From Bombardia bombarda (taxonomy: Eukaryota; Ascomycota; Sordariomycetes; Sordariales; Lasiosphaeriaceae), in assembly GCA_030512295.1 (NCBI GenBank), contig JAULSR010000004.1, positions 2,852,001 through 2,916,000 of the forward strand: a stretch of 64,000 nucleotides of DNA. The letters are read 5' to 3'. A program made the position numbers and the translations under genes. Under the pieces are notes generated by a model that had not been told where the DNA came from, did no database searches, and was given only the letters and a program-made list of their open reading frames with translations. Positions 44,921 to 55,073 of the stretch are shown in pieces (positions within the stretch are counted from its first letter, which is position 1; each line of letters opens with the position of its first letter).

Positions 44921-47603
44921 ATGTCTGCCATTAAATTCGACCAACCGGCATACAAGGCGTATGAGGTAAGCAACAAATTATATTAAGGAGCGACTTTCTG
45001 AGCTGTCTCAGCTCTGTGGTTGTGTCTCAGTGCCGACAATTCACCCAGGGTGTGCCACAGTTGCAACTATCCCTCCCATTCCATGTGTCTGCCTGATAAT
45101 TCGCACGTCCACGTGTTTTCAGTACACCGTTAGGCACCAGACAATTTATTTTTTGGTCCCGCCGAACCTAGCATTCTATGTCTTACCGAGGAACTCCGGC
45201 TGATACTCCTTCCTTCGCACAGCCCGGGTACCATACACATAGGACGATTATTGTTGACGAGCAAATCGAATCTCCCGAAACTCTGACAATACGTTTGGAA
45301 GAAGAAGCTGCGCAACACGGAGGAGGCCTTCGCGGGGACTCCCCGACTGGTCTCCTGCCCATGTCTGCATATAAGCCCCAGATGCACGGTACGTTCGTGA
45401 ACATAACGCTTCTGAGCTGCGGTCAGAAGGAACCACCACAGACACAGTTGTGTCTGATTTTTCCTAGCTCGCAGATTCCCTTTACGCAGTAATTTTACTA
45501 CACAGTGGCTTACTATGGTGATATTGTCCACCTACAGGATATGCAGACTCGCCGTACTCACCATACTCGTCGCAATCGTTCTCAACCCAGCATACAGAAA
45601 ATGCTGCCTCTCAGATGAACCAGATGGCATTTGCCGCCAACAATGCCACCACCGGGCAGTACCTTGGGGCTCAACCGGCTTCCAGTATTAATGTCATTTC
45701 ATGTCACCCTAATGCTGGTTCCTTCGACACCAAAGTTTCACTAAAAGTGACCAGTCAGTACGATCTGGTCGGTACAATGACAGCGTCGCCGCCATTTGTG
45801 TCGGTGTTGTTTGGTTCTCACCGATGCAACACTCAGATTGAGAAGGGATCCCATGACAGCAATGGGATATGCACATACACGATTACTGCAAAGGCCCCTC
45901 AGTTCTTAAGCACAAGCTGTCCATCACTCAGCAATGTCCCTTTAACTGTGCTTGTGGAAAGCGCCAGTGGAGAAGAAATTGCAAAGACGAGTACTACGGC
46001 CGTGTTCTCCTACATTGATGCACCGGGTGGGGTCTCGGGACGCGGTGTTGGAGTTGGGGGTTCTGCTGACACCAGTCCTCCGGACCTGAGCGGGTCACCC
46101 AGGAACAGATCACCTGCTCGCCACCCCAGCCCACCACACCACAGCTTACAGGTCCAGGCAAACACTGGGAGTCCGTCTCTGGTTCATGGGCTTGGTAACG
46201 ACTCGGCTACAAATACGTATGGATTCCCTCCTGGCGTTTCAGCCGCTACCAGTACGGTCCAAGTACAAGGGCATTCACACGCGCACACACAGTCCGACTT
46301 TGCGAGTGGCTATAACCAAGGGAACGGCAGCATGCTTGGGGCGTACAGGACAGCATCCTTTACGGATCACTATACACGGGCGCCGCCGGTCTTGCGGTCG
46401 CCTCACGGGACAGGATGGGGTCCTTTTGGGAGCCACATGGAGCCGATTCGGAGTCCTGCTATAAGCCTCTCGCAAACCGCACATGGTGGAATCACAAGGT
46501 CAAGCTTGGGTGCGACTCAACACTCGGGATCTTCCACCCCGCAGCTAATCAGAACAAGTACGCTGCAGTCACAAAGCAGTGGTTCTGGTGGCAACGGAGG
46601 ATACGGTCCATATCCTGTTTATCAGTCGACAAAAGCCACCCTTAAGATCATAGGTCAACTTTCGTCCATGGCAGAGAACTGGACGACAGAAGAATGGCAA
46701 AACCGACGCAGACTGGTTCTTTTCAGCAAAAAGCAGACGGGAAATGTGCTGACCGTGCAGTTTAAGCCAGTGAGCATCTCGGAACGGCCGCCACACAGTG
46801 CCACTATCAGCTGCATATTCTGGGAGGAGAAACGTGAATGTTTTGTCACATCAGTCGACACAATCCTCCTTCTCGAACACCTTCTAATCACACCTGTTCC
46901 GGGAAAGTTTGCGGTGGAGGAGAGAAACAGGATTCGCAGGAACCTTGAAGGCTTCCATCCGCAAACTGTCAGCAAAGCCAAAGGGGAGAGTGATGCGTTC
47001 TTTCGACTCATTATGGCGTTTGGCCTTCCGAAGCCTCGAAATATCGAAAAAGACATCAAAGTCTTCAAGTGGGTGGATTTGGAGCAAGCTTTGAAGAAGA
47101 TTGTTTCCAAGTACAGCGCCTCTTCGTCAAACATCATCCCAGGGCCCAGCTCATCTCATCTTCTCGCTCCTGTCAGCGTCGGCAGTTCATACCCAGTCCT
47201 ACCCGCTACTCCAGGCTCCGCATCATCCTCCACAACTGCAGACACGGCACCGGGAACTGGTTACATGAGTGCCAGCCATCACCATGCAGATTCACTAGCG
47301 AGCCCACGCCCTCTTTCGAGCGGCCCATCAGCATGGGCCGCCTACGGTGCATCGGGTAGGAACATGTCGCCTATTATCAAGACCAGTTCCCCTGTGCCAA
47401 CCTCAGGATTGCGCATCTCTACGCTCCCAGCAGTCTACGATAGCAGGGGCTCGTTACAAAGCCTGACATCTCCTTACGGCATGTCCAGCTCGGCACATCA
47501 CGGCACACACAACAGCCAAGCCAGTTACGGGCAACCTGGGGTTTCACAGAGCCATAGCCGAAGCTGGGAGAGCTATCCGGTTACTGATGGCTACTCTGGC
47601 TAG
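44921..47603 (+). CDS. medA: Medusa transcriptional regulator (MedA/Acr1/Ren1 family)
   Basis: Three exons: 44921-44965 (MSAIKFDQPAYKAYE), 45172-45388 and 45538-47603. Introns 44966-45171 (GTAAGC donor, AACCTAG acceptor) and 45389-45537 (GTACGT donor, CCTACAG acceptor) join in frame to give 775 residues. The N-terminus has the family block SYRGTPADTPSF, GYHTHRTIIVDEQIESPE and SPTGLLPM. A beta-rich region follows (INVISCHPNAGSFDTKVSL), then a low-complexity middle, then the diagnostic C-terminal domain: MAENWTTEEWQNRRRLVLF, SATISCIFWEEKRECFVTS, EERNRIRRNLEGF and KPRNIEKDIKVFKWVDL, ending with SKYSAS and a Ser-rich tail. Medusa orthologues control conidiophore and conidium development in Aspergillus, Magnaporthe and Fusarium. 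The gene looks complete. The 17 kb upstream without genes and the many upstream ATGs are consistent with a long, translationally regulated leader, which is inference. Confidence 0.93.
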
Positions 47604-50144
47604 AATGGCCAGCCATTGCCATGGTGAGGATTATGTCGGAGGAGTATTTGTCGATGGAGCTCGATTTGCATACCAGTTCCCACGATTTTGATATTCAACC
47701 CAGAGAAGGTGCGTTAATGAACTAAGAGGATTGGCGCGGAAGTCGTGCGGGAGATGCCATGGATGTTTCACTTGTCTACCTCGTTTGCGGGCGTTGACGA
47801 CACGAAAGGGCTGCTGAAGTTGCAACACGGTGGGGGCGATGGTGTGCGGAAAGGGACGCATGAGAGAGTCAAATGTCCCAGATGATCGCAGAACGTGAGT
47901 CATGGCATGGCAAGCGATGGAACGAGGTTGGATGAGATGGAGTTGGGGTGGGATGATTTGGGATGGAATAGGACAGGTTGGGGTGGGGTGGAATGGAGGG
48001 GGAACTGAAACTGGGCTGGGTAATCGTGGGGGAGCAACAACCGCGGAAAGCGGAGTTTATCTGGTATTGTCTCTGCTATGGGGGAAGACACAGAAGCGAA
48101 ATGGATCATCAGGGTTAGGATGCGGGTAGTAATCGATCAGTTCAGTCAAGAGTCGACGTTCCCTACCGATGATGGCTAGAAGCAAATCTGGGCGGCGAAT
48201 ACGAGCGAGCACGGACGGCGGATGGTCAAGCGCGCGGATGCTCTTCCAAGCTCTGGCGTCCTGTTGTCATTTTGGTGGTGTGGGACCATTTGGGGGGAAT
48301 GATCAGCTGCTGGAGTGCAGCCAATCAAGGACGGATCAGCTACTCCATCTTTTGCGTCCAGGCACAACCCGAGGCCAATTCGCATTTACATCTCGAACTC
48401 TCCGACCCGCATGATGGCAGCAGATCCACGCCTGCTACTATATGGAATCCCCCCGAGCCGGGCGCTTCTTGCGGCCACATCTTGGAATCCGTCTTGTTTG
48501 GAGAGCACTGCTACCCTAGCGTTGCCCCGACCTCTAGCGGACACGAGGGGTGGCTACAGCGTCGCCACCATCAACAGCAACAGAGGTCGTGAGTGGTTTG
48601 TGGGTTGGGTGTGTAGGCTGCGCGTCAACCAGACCGTGAGCTGCCTGAAGTCGACGCTACTGCATGTCTGGGGCACACGGGAGCATGGGAGAAAGCGTTG
48701 CATGACGCACGCTCTCTGCAGGAGCCCTCCATCAGCGCGCTTGGCCCCGACAGTCCTACGACCTGTCCACTTGCCATCCAAGGGTGGTCCCGAGACCCTT
48801 CACTACCGATACTCGATCCTTTGTCTCTCATTTGCTCGCTCACCATCGAGGCTCATCCTGTGCCGCTGACCAGAAGCCGGACGGACCAGACCGTGTGCAC
48901 CACGACGGAGCACCATGATGGAGCACCCCCATCCTAATCTCTGATCTTCACATGAGACTGAAACGCCCAACTGCCGTTCTTGGCACCTTCATCAGGTTAT
49001 CAACCTCACCCGGTCCTACGCTATGACACTTGACATGTACCATATCCTTGTAGATTGCGACTCATATTCAACATAACATGATGCAGTCTTGCTCTATTGT
49101 ACGTTGTCAGATGCTATCTACTATGCACCGCGCAGAATACGGGCATTCACTCGCACCCGGCATAATGATTTGAATGCGACCCTCCACCTTCAGAGATGCT
49201 CATGTTATCAGACCTTTAGTCGTGGGTAGAGGCCTCCCAGCCACTGGATCGACATGATGGCCTATCGCCCCGAGGGTGGCGAAGCATCTTCCTTCCTGTG
49301 TTATCGTCATCAGAACATCCCTCAGCCACAAAACGCGACCATTTGCAGGCAACCATCTGTCCTGACTTGTTTAAAGAAACCGGATGGTGGAATGGGTTGC
49401 ATTACGACGACACTCGCACCACCGTGGGGAACTGTTTGGGAATAGTTGCAGTCTTATCTTGACCAACGGGCACATGACCCGACGGAGGCTGTAAAATGTT
49501 TGGGAGAAGATATGGGCACGGCGTGGTCGTATTTCTGTCTTTTACAATTCATCTGTGGGGGTACAGATAGTCGGGCTCGAATTCGCCGCGGTCAGCGCAA
49601 TACCCGACCGCCCGACTGTTGTCACTGGTTCTGTTTCTTTTTTTCACACTTTTTTTTTTTTTTTTTTTTTGGGTGTCGAGACATAAGTTTATACACGGAC
49701 GGACTGCATCGGTTAGATTGCGTTGGTCTGGGGTTTCCTCTAGTTGTCATCCTTTTCTGTTAGCACGTGGTTTGGTTTCTTTATGGGATGTGTTCTCCCA
49801 CTGCTATTTCTTTTCGTAAGTTTTTGGTCGGCGGGAATTTGAAAAAACATTCAAGAAGGAATATGTTCAGATTAGATTAATGTCATGGCGTGTGAATAAT
49901 GGCTTCTCACCATGGGAACCCCTGAGGGGTGGTGCTCGAGCCTTGTGTATAAATGTCTGTAGGGATACCTCATGTCGGATACATACTATCGGGGTTGGTT
50001 GGGAATTGGTCTTGAGCTCTTTGTCCCCTGCGTTTGTGTGTTGTAATTGGCACTTTATCTTGTCAATTAATGAATATGACAGTAATACGTGATATAGCCT
50101 TCATCACATACTCACTTCTAGTTACCGTTTTACTCATTATCAGC
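47604..50144. other. 2.5 kb intergenic region downstream of Medusa
   Basis: No convincing gene. A G-rich GGGATGG-like stretch lies at about 47930-48000. A 184-codon plus-strand frame at 48315-48869 has no domain and an unnatural Arg/Ser/Pro composition. A 21-base T tract sits at 49650-49670. Confidence 0.4.
49650..49670. repeat. 21-base poly-T tract
   Basis: Uninterrupted T run followed by GGGTGTCGAG. Confidence 0.8.
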
Positions 50145-51175
50145 TTACACTGCTGTGGTGTTTGCTTTCCTAAACGCCCGTGAGGAACCTGGGTCCATGT
50201 CCCAGCTAATGACAAGGCCGGTTGTTAATGCTTGTAACAACATATGACCGTTGTTGGATATCGCGACCTGCGGCGAGTACTTGTACACCGGAGCGGGATC
50301 GGCGAGTTTGGTCGAAGTCAGATTTGGTCGAAGTTCATTCGCCGTAATCATGCTTCTCATCTGATAACCCACAACATCATATCGATGTGTCCATGTCGCT
50401 CGCGTATAAACTGGACTCCTTTCGTCTTGCTCAAAGGTTCTGGAGATGACTAGGATACCGTCGGGAGAGATAGCAAAGCTGCTGTACTTTGATGACGGGT
50501 CTTCCCACAGTGCACGCCAAGGCGCATTTATGCCTCGTATGGAAGTTACACACTTCAATATGTGAAATGTGAAAGGGATCATCTGAGCCTTTCGAAAGCG
50601 ACTGCGATACGCTCCATGTCCACAAATTCGATCCTTGCGCTGATTGTCGGTCTCGACGTTGCTCCCACCAAGGTAGTAGAACTGGTGCTTGGCCAAGTAG
50701 TATCTTCTTGATGGATGAGTGCCGCCTGGTTGGGCTCTGAGGCCGTATCTCGAGCTGCGGGCTCTTCAAGTCTAGGGTCCGATGCCAGTCATGTCATTTT
50801 TCTTCCTCAATCATAGCTTAGCGCTATTACTGTGCAGTATATCTTGCCCCGATTATCGACGCAGCATATCTGGTGCGGCTGGAAAGATGTTCCAAGAAGT
50901 CGGAGACTTGGCCATCCGCCGTGCGCAGCTTGATCCACTTGAGGTCACTCTCAGTCTTCGTCACTCTCTCCAGAATCTTGTCGATTTTTTGGCGCGAGTC
51001 GTTCGTGTCCCTATTGATTGCGGCAAGTAACGAACTAAAAAGTGGAACTGATGTGTCAGAAGCAGATTCAGTGAATTTAATGTCTACAAACTATGGCAAG
51101 CCACTACTCACATCTTGACAGTTCTCAGAACACAGTCAAAGACCCACTTGTACAACCCCAGTTCTTCCTTCTTTT
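50145..51175 (-). pseudogene. decayed minus-strand gene with coiled-coil N part and WD-like C part
   Basis: Reading leftward from about 51175, protein-like pieces appear in different frames. First comes a Lys-rich helix (KKKVQQKKEELGLYKWVF), possibly preceded by an in-frame TAG. Then, after a GTGAGT/TTTTTAG candidate intron, comes INRDTNDSRQKIDKILERV and LKWIKLRTADGQVSDFLEH, ending at tandem stops TAA TAG near 50826-50831. Finally there is an open frame from 50696 to 50145 with SSFAISPDGILVISR and SPQVAISNNGHMLL, TTGLVISWDMD, which resemble degenerate WD40 blades. A coiled N-terminus followed by WD-like repeats recalls fungal STAND or NLR-like receptors that have lost their NACHT part, but this is only inference. 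No intact start-to-stop model was found, so I call it a relic. Confidence 0.4.
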
Positions 51176-51225
51176 GTTGGACCTTCTTCTTTGTGGACTA
51201 AGCCCAACGAAGATAGCTGAAACTG

Positions 51226-51543
51226 CTATCCTTGTTTACGAGGGCTAAGATGTCGTTCGTTCGTCATGTCATGAACCTTGTGATAGATGGACGTAAACCC
51301 ATCAGAGATGTGTATTTCGACGTTCTCGTTGTTCACAACATCACGCAGAGATCGGCTGTGGTGATATCCTGTCGTGGGCTCGAAACCTACCGGGTCCGTC
51401 CTTTTGGTGGCGTCACAGCTACCCCCTCTTTTCACCCGCCTATAATTATAACTGAAAATACGTCCAACCTGGGGTTCGAACTCAGGAACCAAGGACCTCT
51501 GACGAGAAGACTTGCCAAGGCGGGCCGCCCCTACCATCCGCAT
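51226..51543 (-). repeat. tRNA-like / possible SINE remnant
   Basis: On the minus strand there are two B-box-like sequences about 100 bases apart: GAGTTCGAACCCC (near 51470-51482) and GGTTTCGAGCCC (near 51379-51390). The first is the loop of a T-arm-like hairpin and has TGGCAAGTC, an A-box-like motif, upstream. The second translates as DPVGFEPTT, a phrase typical of spurious proteins read through tRNA genes. I could not pair an acceptor stem for either, so these are not working tRNAs and may be tRNA-derived SINE pieces. Confidence 0.35.
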
Positions 51544-51820
51544 GCGGCTTCATGACACCACCTCCACATCCCGACCACATGTAAGAACTGGGTTGGACAT
51601 ATGCATCCGTAAGTATTACACAGAGAATTCACTACAAATATGACACAACCATCAAAATCTACCGCATGCGTAAACCAGACATCCAAAAGTCGCCCTCTTT
51701 GTCTCGCGATGCGCATTTCTAGACCAACATTCCACAGTGTCGCAGCGGCATGCAATCCACCACTCGCTCACATCGCTCGTTTGCAAAATCTTAAGACACT
51801 GATCATATTGCACCATCAAA

Positions 51821-52939
51821 ATGACCCACGAAAAGCACAACCACCACCACAACGACTCCTCCTCCCCCCACAGAGACAAGGGGGGCGCATCGCGGGCCGC
51901 CTCCGTCTTCTTCCGCATCGGAGAGCTGCTGTGCGGCGCCGTCGTGCTTGGCCTGGTCGGCCGTCTGCTCTACCTCGTCGACGTGGGCGGGAGTGATCCG
52001 AACCCACGCATTGTCTACACGGCTGTGATTGCGGCCGTGACCATTGTGCTGTCGCTGGTGTTTATGCCCCCGCTGGCGTATGCTTTTTATGCCTTTCCCG
52101 TGGACGCGTTGCTGTTTGTGGCATGGCTGGTGGCGTTTTGCTTGTTGGAGACTGTGAGTCAATCCTGTCGTTTTGGATTGAGATGATACATGCTGATATG
52201 GACTTTGTAAATTTGCAGCTCACCGGAATGGACTACTGCAACTCTGACTGGTACCGCTCGTACTGGGGATACTATTGGGGGAGGTGGTATCGGGTTGCAC
52301 CTGTCGGCATCGATGTCAACTGGACGGGCTGTTCGGCCTGGCGGACTGTGCTGGCCTTTACATTTATGGCATGCGTTGTGCATCTGCTGAGCGCTGCTGT
52401 GGTGAGTGTCTTAGGGTTAACATAGCTTTTGGTTTTGTTCTGGGCTAACATGGTGCTAAACAAGGGCATCTACTGGGTCGCTCGACATGGACGGACCAGG
52501 GAGCGCGGCTGGGGTCTGTTTCAGTGAGTGATATTTTGCGCATGATTGTTTGACCAACGGTCCATGTTGCTGATACTTTTGCAGCAAAACCAAAGGCTAC
52601 ACCAGGGGATACATGAAAGGTTCCAGCAGACGTACGAGCGGCACTACTGCTACCGATGGATACAGAAATGGCGACACAGACAGACGCATGGATGGAGGCG
52701 GTGGCCATATGAATGGCGACAGACATGACATGAATGGTGGCGGCCACATGGATGGTCATGACCATATGCGTGGCGAGGATGATGGTCGCCGTGACATGAA
52801 CGGTGGTGGCGGTCCAGGGGTTCTGGAAGTCGGCCCAGGAGGGACAGCTGCCCCAGGGATTCATGTTCCGGCCACTACTGCTGCTGGTGATCCGAGGACG
52901 AGCACGACGGTTACAGACGCATCATCTACTAATGTGTAA
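51821..52939 (+). CDS. MARVEL-type four-helix membrane protein with His/Met-rich tail
   Basis: Four exons: 51821-52153, 52219-52401, 52465-52523 and 52585-52939. The introns have GTGAGT or GTGAGTG donors and GCAG or CAAG acceptors, and all junctions keep frame, giving 309 residues. The N-terminus is His-rich (MTHEKHNHHHND). Four hydrophobic segments follow, at roughly residues 30-50, 62-83, 90-110 and 150-175, with WYRSYWGYYWGRWYR, GCSAWRTVLAFTFM and AAVGIYWVARHGR between and after them. This arrangement is typical of fungal MARVEL-domain proteins, which sit in the plasma membrane or eisosome-like domains, as in yeast Nce102 and Sur7 relatives. The C-terminal 90 residues are hydrophilic and built of MNGG, HMDGH and RHDMNG-like units rich in Met, His, Gly and Asp. 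A metal-binding role for the tail is inference only. Confidence 0.8.
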
Positions 52940-52987
52940 TGAGGAGCCCTAATAGGGGTATATCGCAAGACAATATGGTGGGTTTGG

Positions 52988-53271
52988 CTTGGGCAAAAGC
53001 CAACAATTTCTTTTTGGCTTTCTTGTGATAGTCATAAGTCTGGTAGCGCAGTAGTATACCGTTACAGTCAAAACCACACCGTTGGCACCTGAATCGCTGC
53101 TCGGATTAATCTTCAGGGAGGTTTAGCCACTTCTCTCAAGAGGATGTCAGTTCAAATCATAGAGGGCGCGAATCAGGCCTATATTTGCAAAAAGGGGGCA
53201 CCTCGTAGTGAGCGCCTTCCTACGATCGCTTTGGCAGAAGCCCAAGGATTTTCTTTTTGGTTTGTGACAGG
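52988..53271. repeat. imperfect 43-bp direct repeat flanking a tRNA-like stretch
   Basis: The copy at 52988-53031 (GGCAAAAGCC, then TTTCTTTTTGG) recurs at 53229-53271 (GGCAGAAGCC, then TTTTCTTTTTGG) with scattered differences. Between them lie A-box-like GGTAGCGCAGTAGTA (53042-53056) and B-box-like CAGTTCAAATCAT (53148-53160). The layout could be a small non-autonomous element, but there is no poly-A tail and no clear target duplication. Confidence 0.45.
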
Positions 53272-53344
53272 GTAGGATTTATGACCGTCAAGGAACATTG
53301 AAGCTTGATTGTACCACTTTAGTGGGCATGTTTCACTCTGTCTT

Positions 53345-53596
53345 CTAGTAGTTTAAAAACTCCCTCACGCTCCCAAATGGTACAGCCATATTCAGAACCG
53401 CCTCCAGTATTTGAGCTTCGGGTTTCTTCTGATCAACCGATGCAGTGGACGTGGACGACACTAGCCCTGCATTTACTTGTGCTTGCACCTCCTCCACGGC
53501 TGAGTTGTCTGGAATAAAAAGGCTAACAGAGTAGTCCGAGTCCGAGTTAAACCCACTGTCGATACTTAGAGGCAGTTTCTGTCGTTTGCTGCTCAC
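53345..53596 (-). other. 83-codon open frame, possible small gene or lost exon
   Basis: The frame reads VSSKRQKLPLSIDSGF, then NSDSDYSVSLFIPDNSAVEE and QILEAVLNMAVPFGSVREFLNY. It is protein-like and acidic, with no stop until 53345. It lacks an ATG (it can begin at GTG 53596) and overlaps the stop of the secreted-protein gene by four bases in another frame. It could be a second exon of that gene, with a splice I could not locate, or a separate decayed gene. Confidence 0.3.
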
Positions 53597-54051
53597 GGAT
53601 GATGCGTGGTGTGAGATGGGATAAAAGAGGAATTGTGCTCATTGGCATTTGAGGCTTCTGCAACCGCCGTGGCGTTATAGGTTACAAGAGCGCAGCAGTC
53701 CCAATAGAAGATGGGATGGTCGCATGGCCAATGTGTCTCGCAGGCCGTTGTACTGCCGCCGTTATAATAATCGGTATGGCAGTTCTGGTGGGCATCTGAG
53801 CAGGCGTGGTACTCGTTGTAGACGGTGCACTCCTTCCATAGCACTAGATTGCCGTAGAAGTCGCCCATGTAGTAACATTCGAAGAGCGGGCCGTCGTGCC
53901 TCGCGTCACAGTGCCACGCGTCATCGCGGCGCATCAATGGGGAATGGGTTGTGGTTGTGGTTGTGGTTGTGGTCTTTGCCACGCTTATGCTGAGAAGAGC
54001 GAGGAAGACGGTCGAGACAAGTGTGCCATGTATTTTATTGGAAGCTCCCAT
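53593..54051 (-). CDS. small secreted cysteine-rich protein
   Basis: A single-exon frame for 152 residues from ATG 54051 to a TGA at 53593. The N-terminus is a clear signal peptide (MGASNKIHGTLVSTVFLALLSISVA), followed by a Thr run and then a mature region with nine Cys in a Trp/Tyr/His-rich context (HCDARHDGPLFECYYM, WKECTVYNEYHACSDAHQNC and HPIFYWDCC). There are NxT and NxS glycosylation sites near the end. I do not recognise the family. The size, signal and Cys content fit the loose class of small secreted fungal proteins that includes effectors, but that class is defined only by such features. A TATA-like ATATATAT lies at 54071-54079, about 20-28 bases upstream of the ATG, which is unusually close. 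The antisense strand carries the start of the DUF3176-like frame. Confidence 0.65.
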   Translation of the reverse strand: MGASNKIHGTLVSTVFLALLSISVAKTTTTTTTTTHSPLMRRDDAWHCDARHDGPLFECYYMGDFYGNLVLWKECTVYNEYHACSDAHQNCHTDYYNGGSTTACETHWPCDHPIFYWDCCALVTYNATAVAEASNANEHNSSFIPSHTTHHP

Positions 54052-54190
54052 GACGGAGGCGGAGTTGGTAGATATATATGATTGTGGCTTAGAGGTTGGA
54101 CAAAAGGAGCAGAAGACCTTGAAGTTTGGTGGCAAAAGCTGCCTTAGCCTCCCGGATGGCGATGCCTTCGTCACACCTGTTTCCTACACC

Positions 54191-54973
54191 ATGTACAGCG
54201 CATCCATGACAAGCTGCAGACAAGACACGCGAACACCAAACCAGGGCCTCGTCACAATTGCTGGGTCAGGCGAGTCTGGCGTCGCCTATTCCAACGAAAC
54301 ATTTACGGCCGATGTGCGCAGTCTCACCCTGCTCGGCAAGTTTATCATCCAGGACTCGGCGGGTATCTGGGCGCGGGATGGCGACGACATGTACGTGATA
54401 GCCGGCAACAACAGGGTCCCGACGCTGGCAGACGCCGTGTACGGCTATATGCCCGACAACGGCATGAGCGATCGCCAGCAGCAACAGCAGCAGCCGAAAG
54501 CCGGGGACCACGCGCTGCAGTTCTGCAGGCTGCAAAACGTGGCCGACAACGTGGCTGTGAGCATCACCAACGGAATCCGTTCTATAGGCCCATTTGAAGA
54601 CACCCAAAATGCGTTTATGGTTCATGGGACAGTATACGAAACACAGACATTTGTGCACGTCCGCTGGAGCTGGTTGACCTTTCTCGCTGCCCAAGTTGTT
54701 CTTGCATTTGGCTTCTTTGCTTGGACTGTCGCCGCAACGCGTCGTCTTGGAGCGCGGGTACACAAGAGCTCGGTTCTCGCAACGCTGTTTGCGTTGTATT
54801 CGGATGGCCCGGACAGCCAGGGTCATGGAGCGAGAGGACAAGGAGGACGAGACATAGAAGAAATGGCTAAATCATCGAGAGCACAGGTCACGGAAAAGGT
54901 TCTGCTTCTTTCGACAATGCCCGTGGTGAAAAAGGTGGATGTCGAGGCCCAGAACGAGGCCAAAGTAGAATGA
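54191..54973 (+). pseudogene. 5'-truncated DUF3176-type membrane protein (C-terminal part)
   Basis: The open frame (first sensible ATG at 54191, MYSASMTSCRQDTR) encodes about 260 residues. It matches in layout the C-terminal portion of large fungal DUF3176-type membrane proteins: an extracellular part with GSGESGVAYSNETF and an Asn-glycosylation site, CRLQNVADNVAVSITNGIR, then VHVRWSWLTFLAAQVVLAF with one membrane helix, WTVAATRRLGARVHKSS and VLATLFALYSDGPD, and a basic/acidic tail. The family normally has about 600-700 residues with N-terminal membrane helices. Here the upstream DNA is occupied by the divergent secreted Cys-rich gene, so the N-terminal half is absent. The remaining frame has no stops, so it may still be expressed, but it is most likely a fragment. 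Confidence 0.6.
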
Positions 54974-55073
54974 TGTTATCATCATATTATCAACCAGTTG
55001 AGATGGGCACGAATAGAATGTCTTTAGCGTGTTGTCCTTATTTCTACCAGTAGTAATCCATACTATACATCTA

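Noticed and set aside
48315..48869. 184-codon plus frame downstream of Medusa
   Set aside because: No domain, unnatural composition, and other frames are open at the same place.
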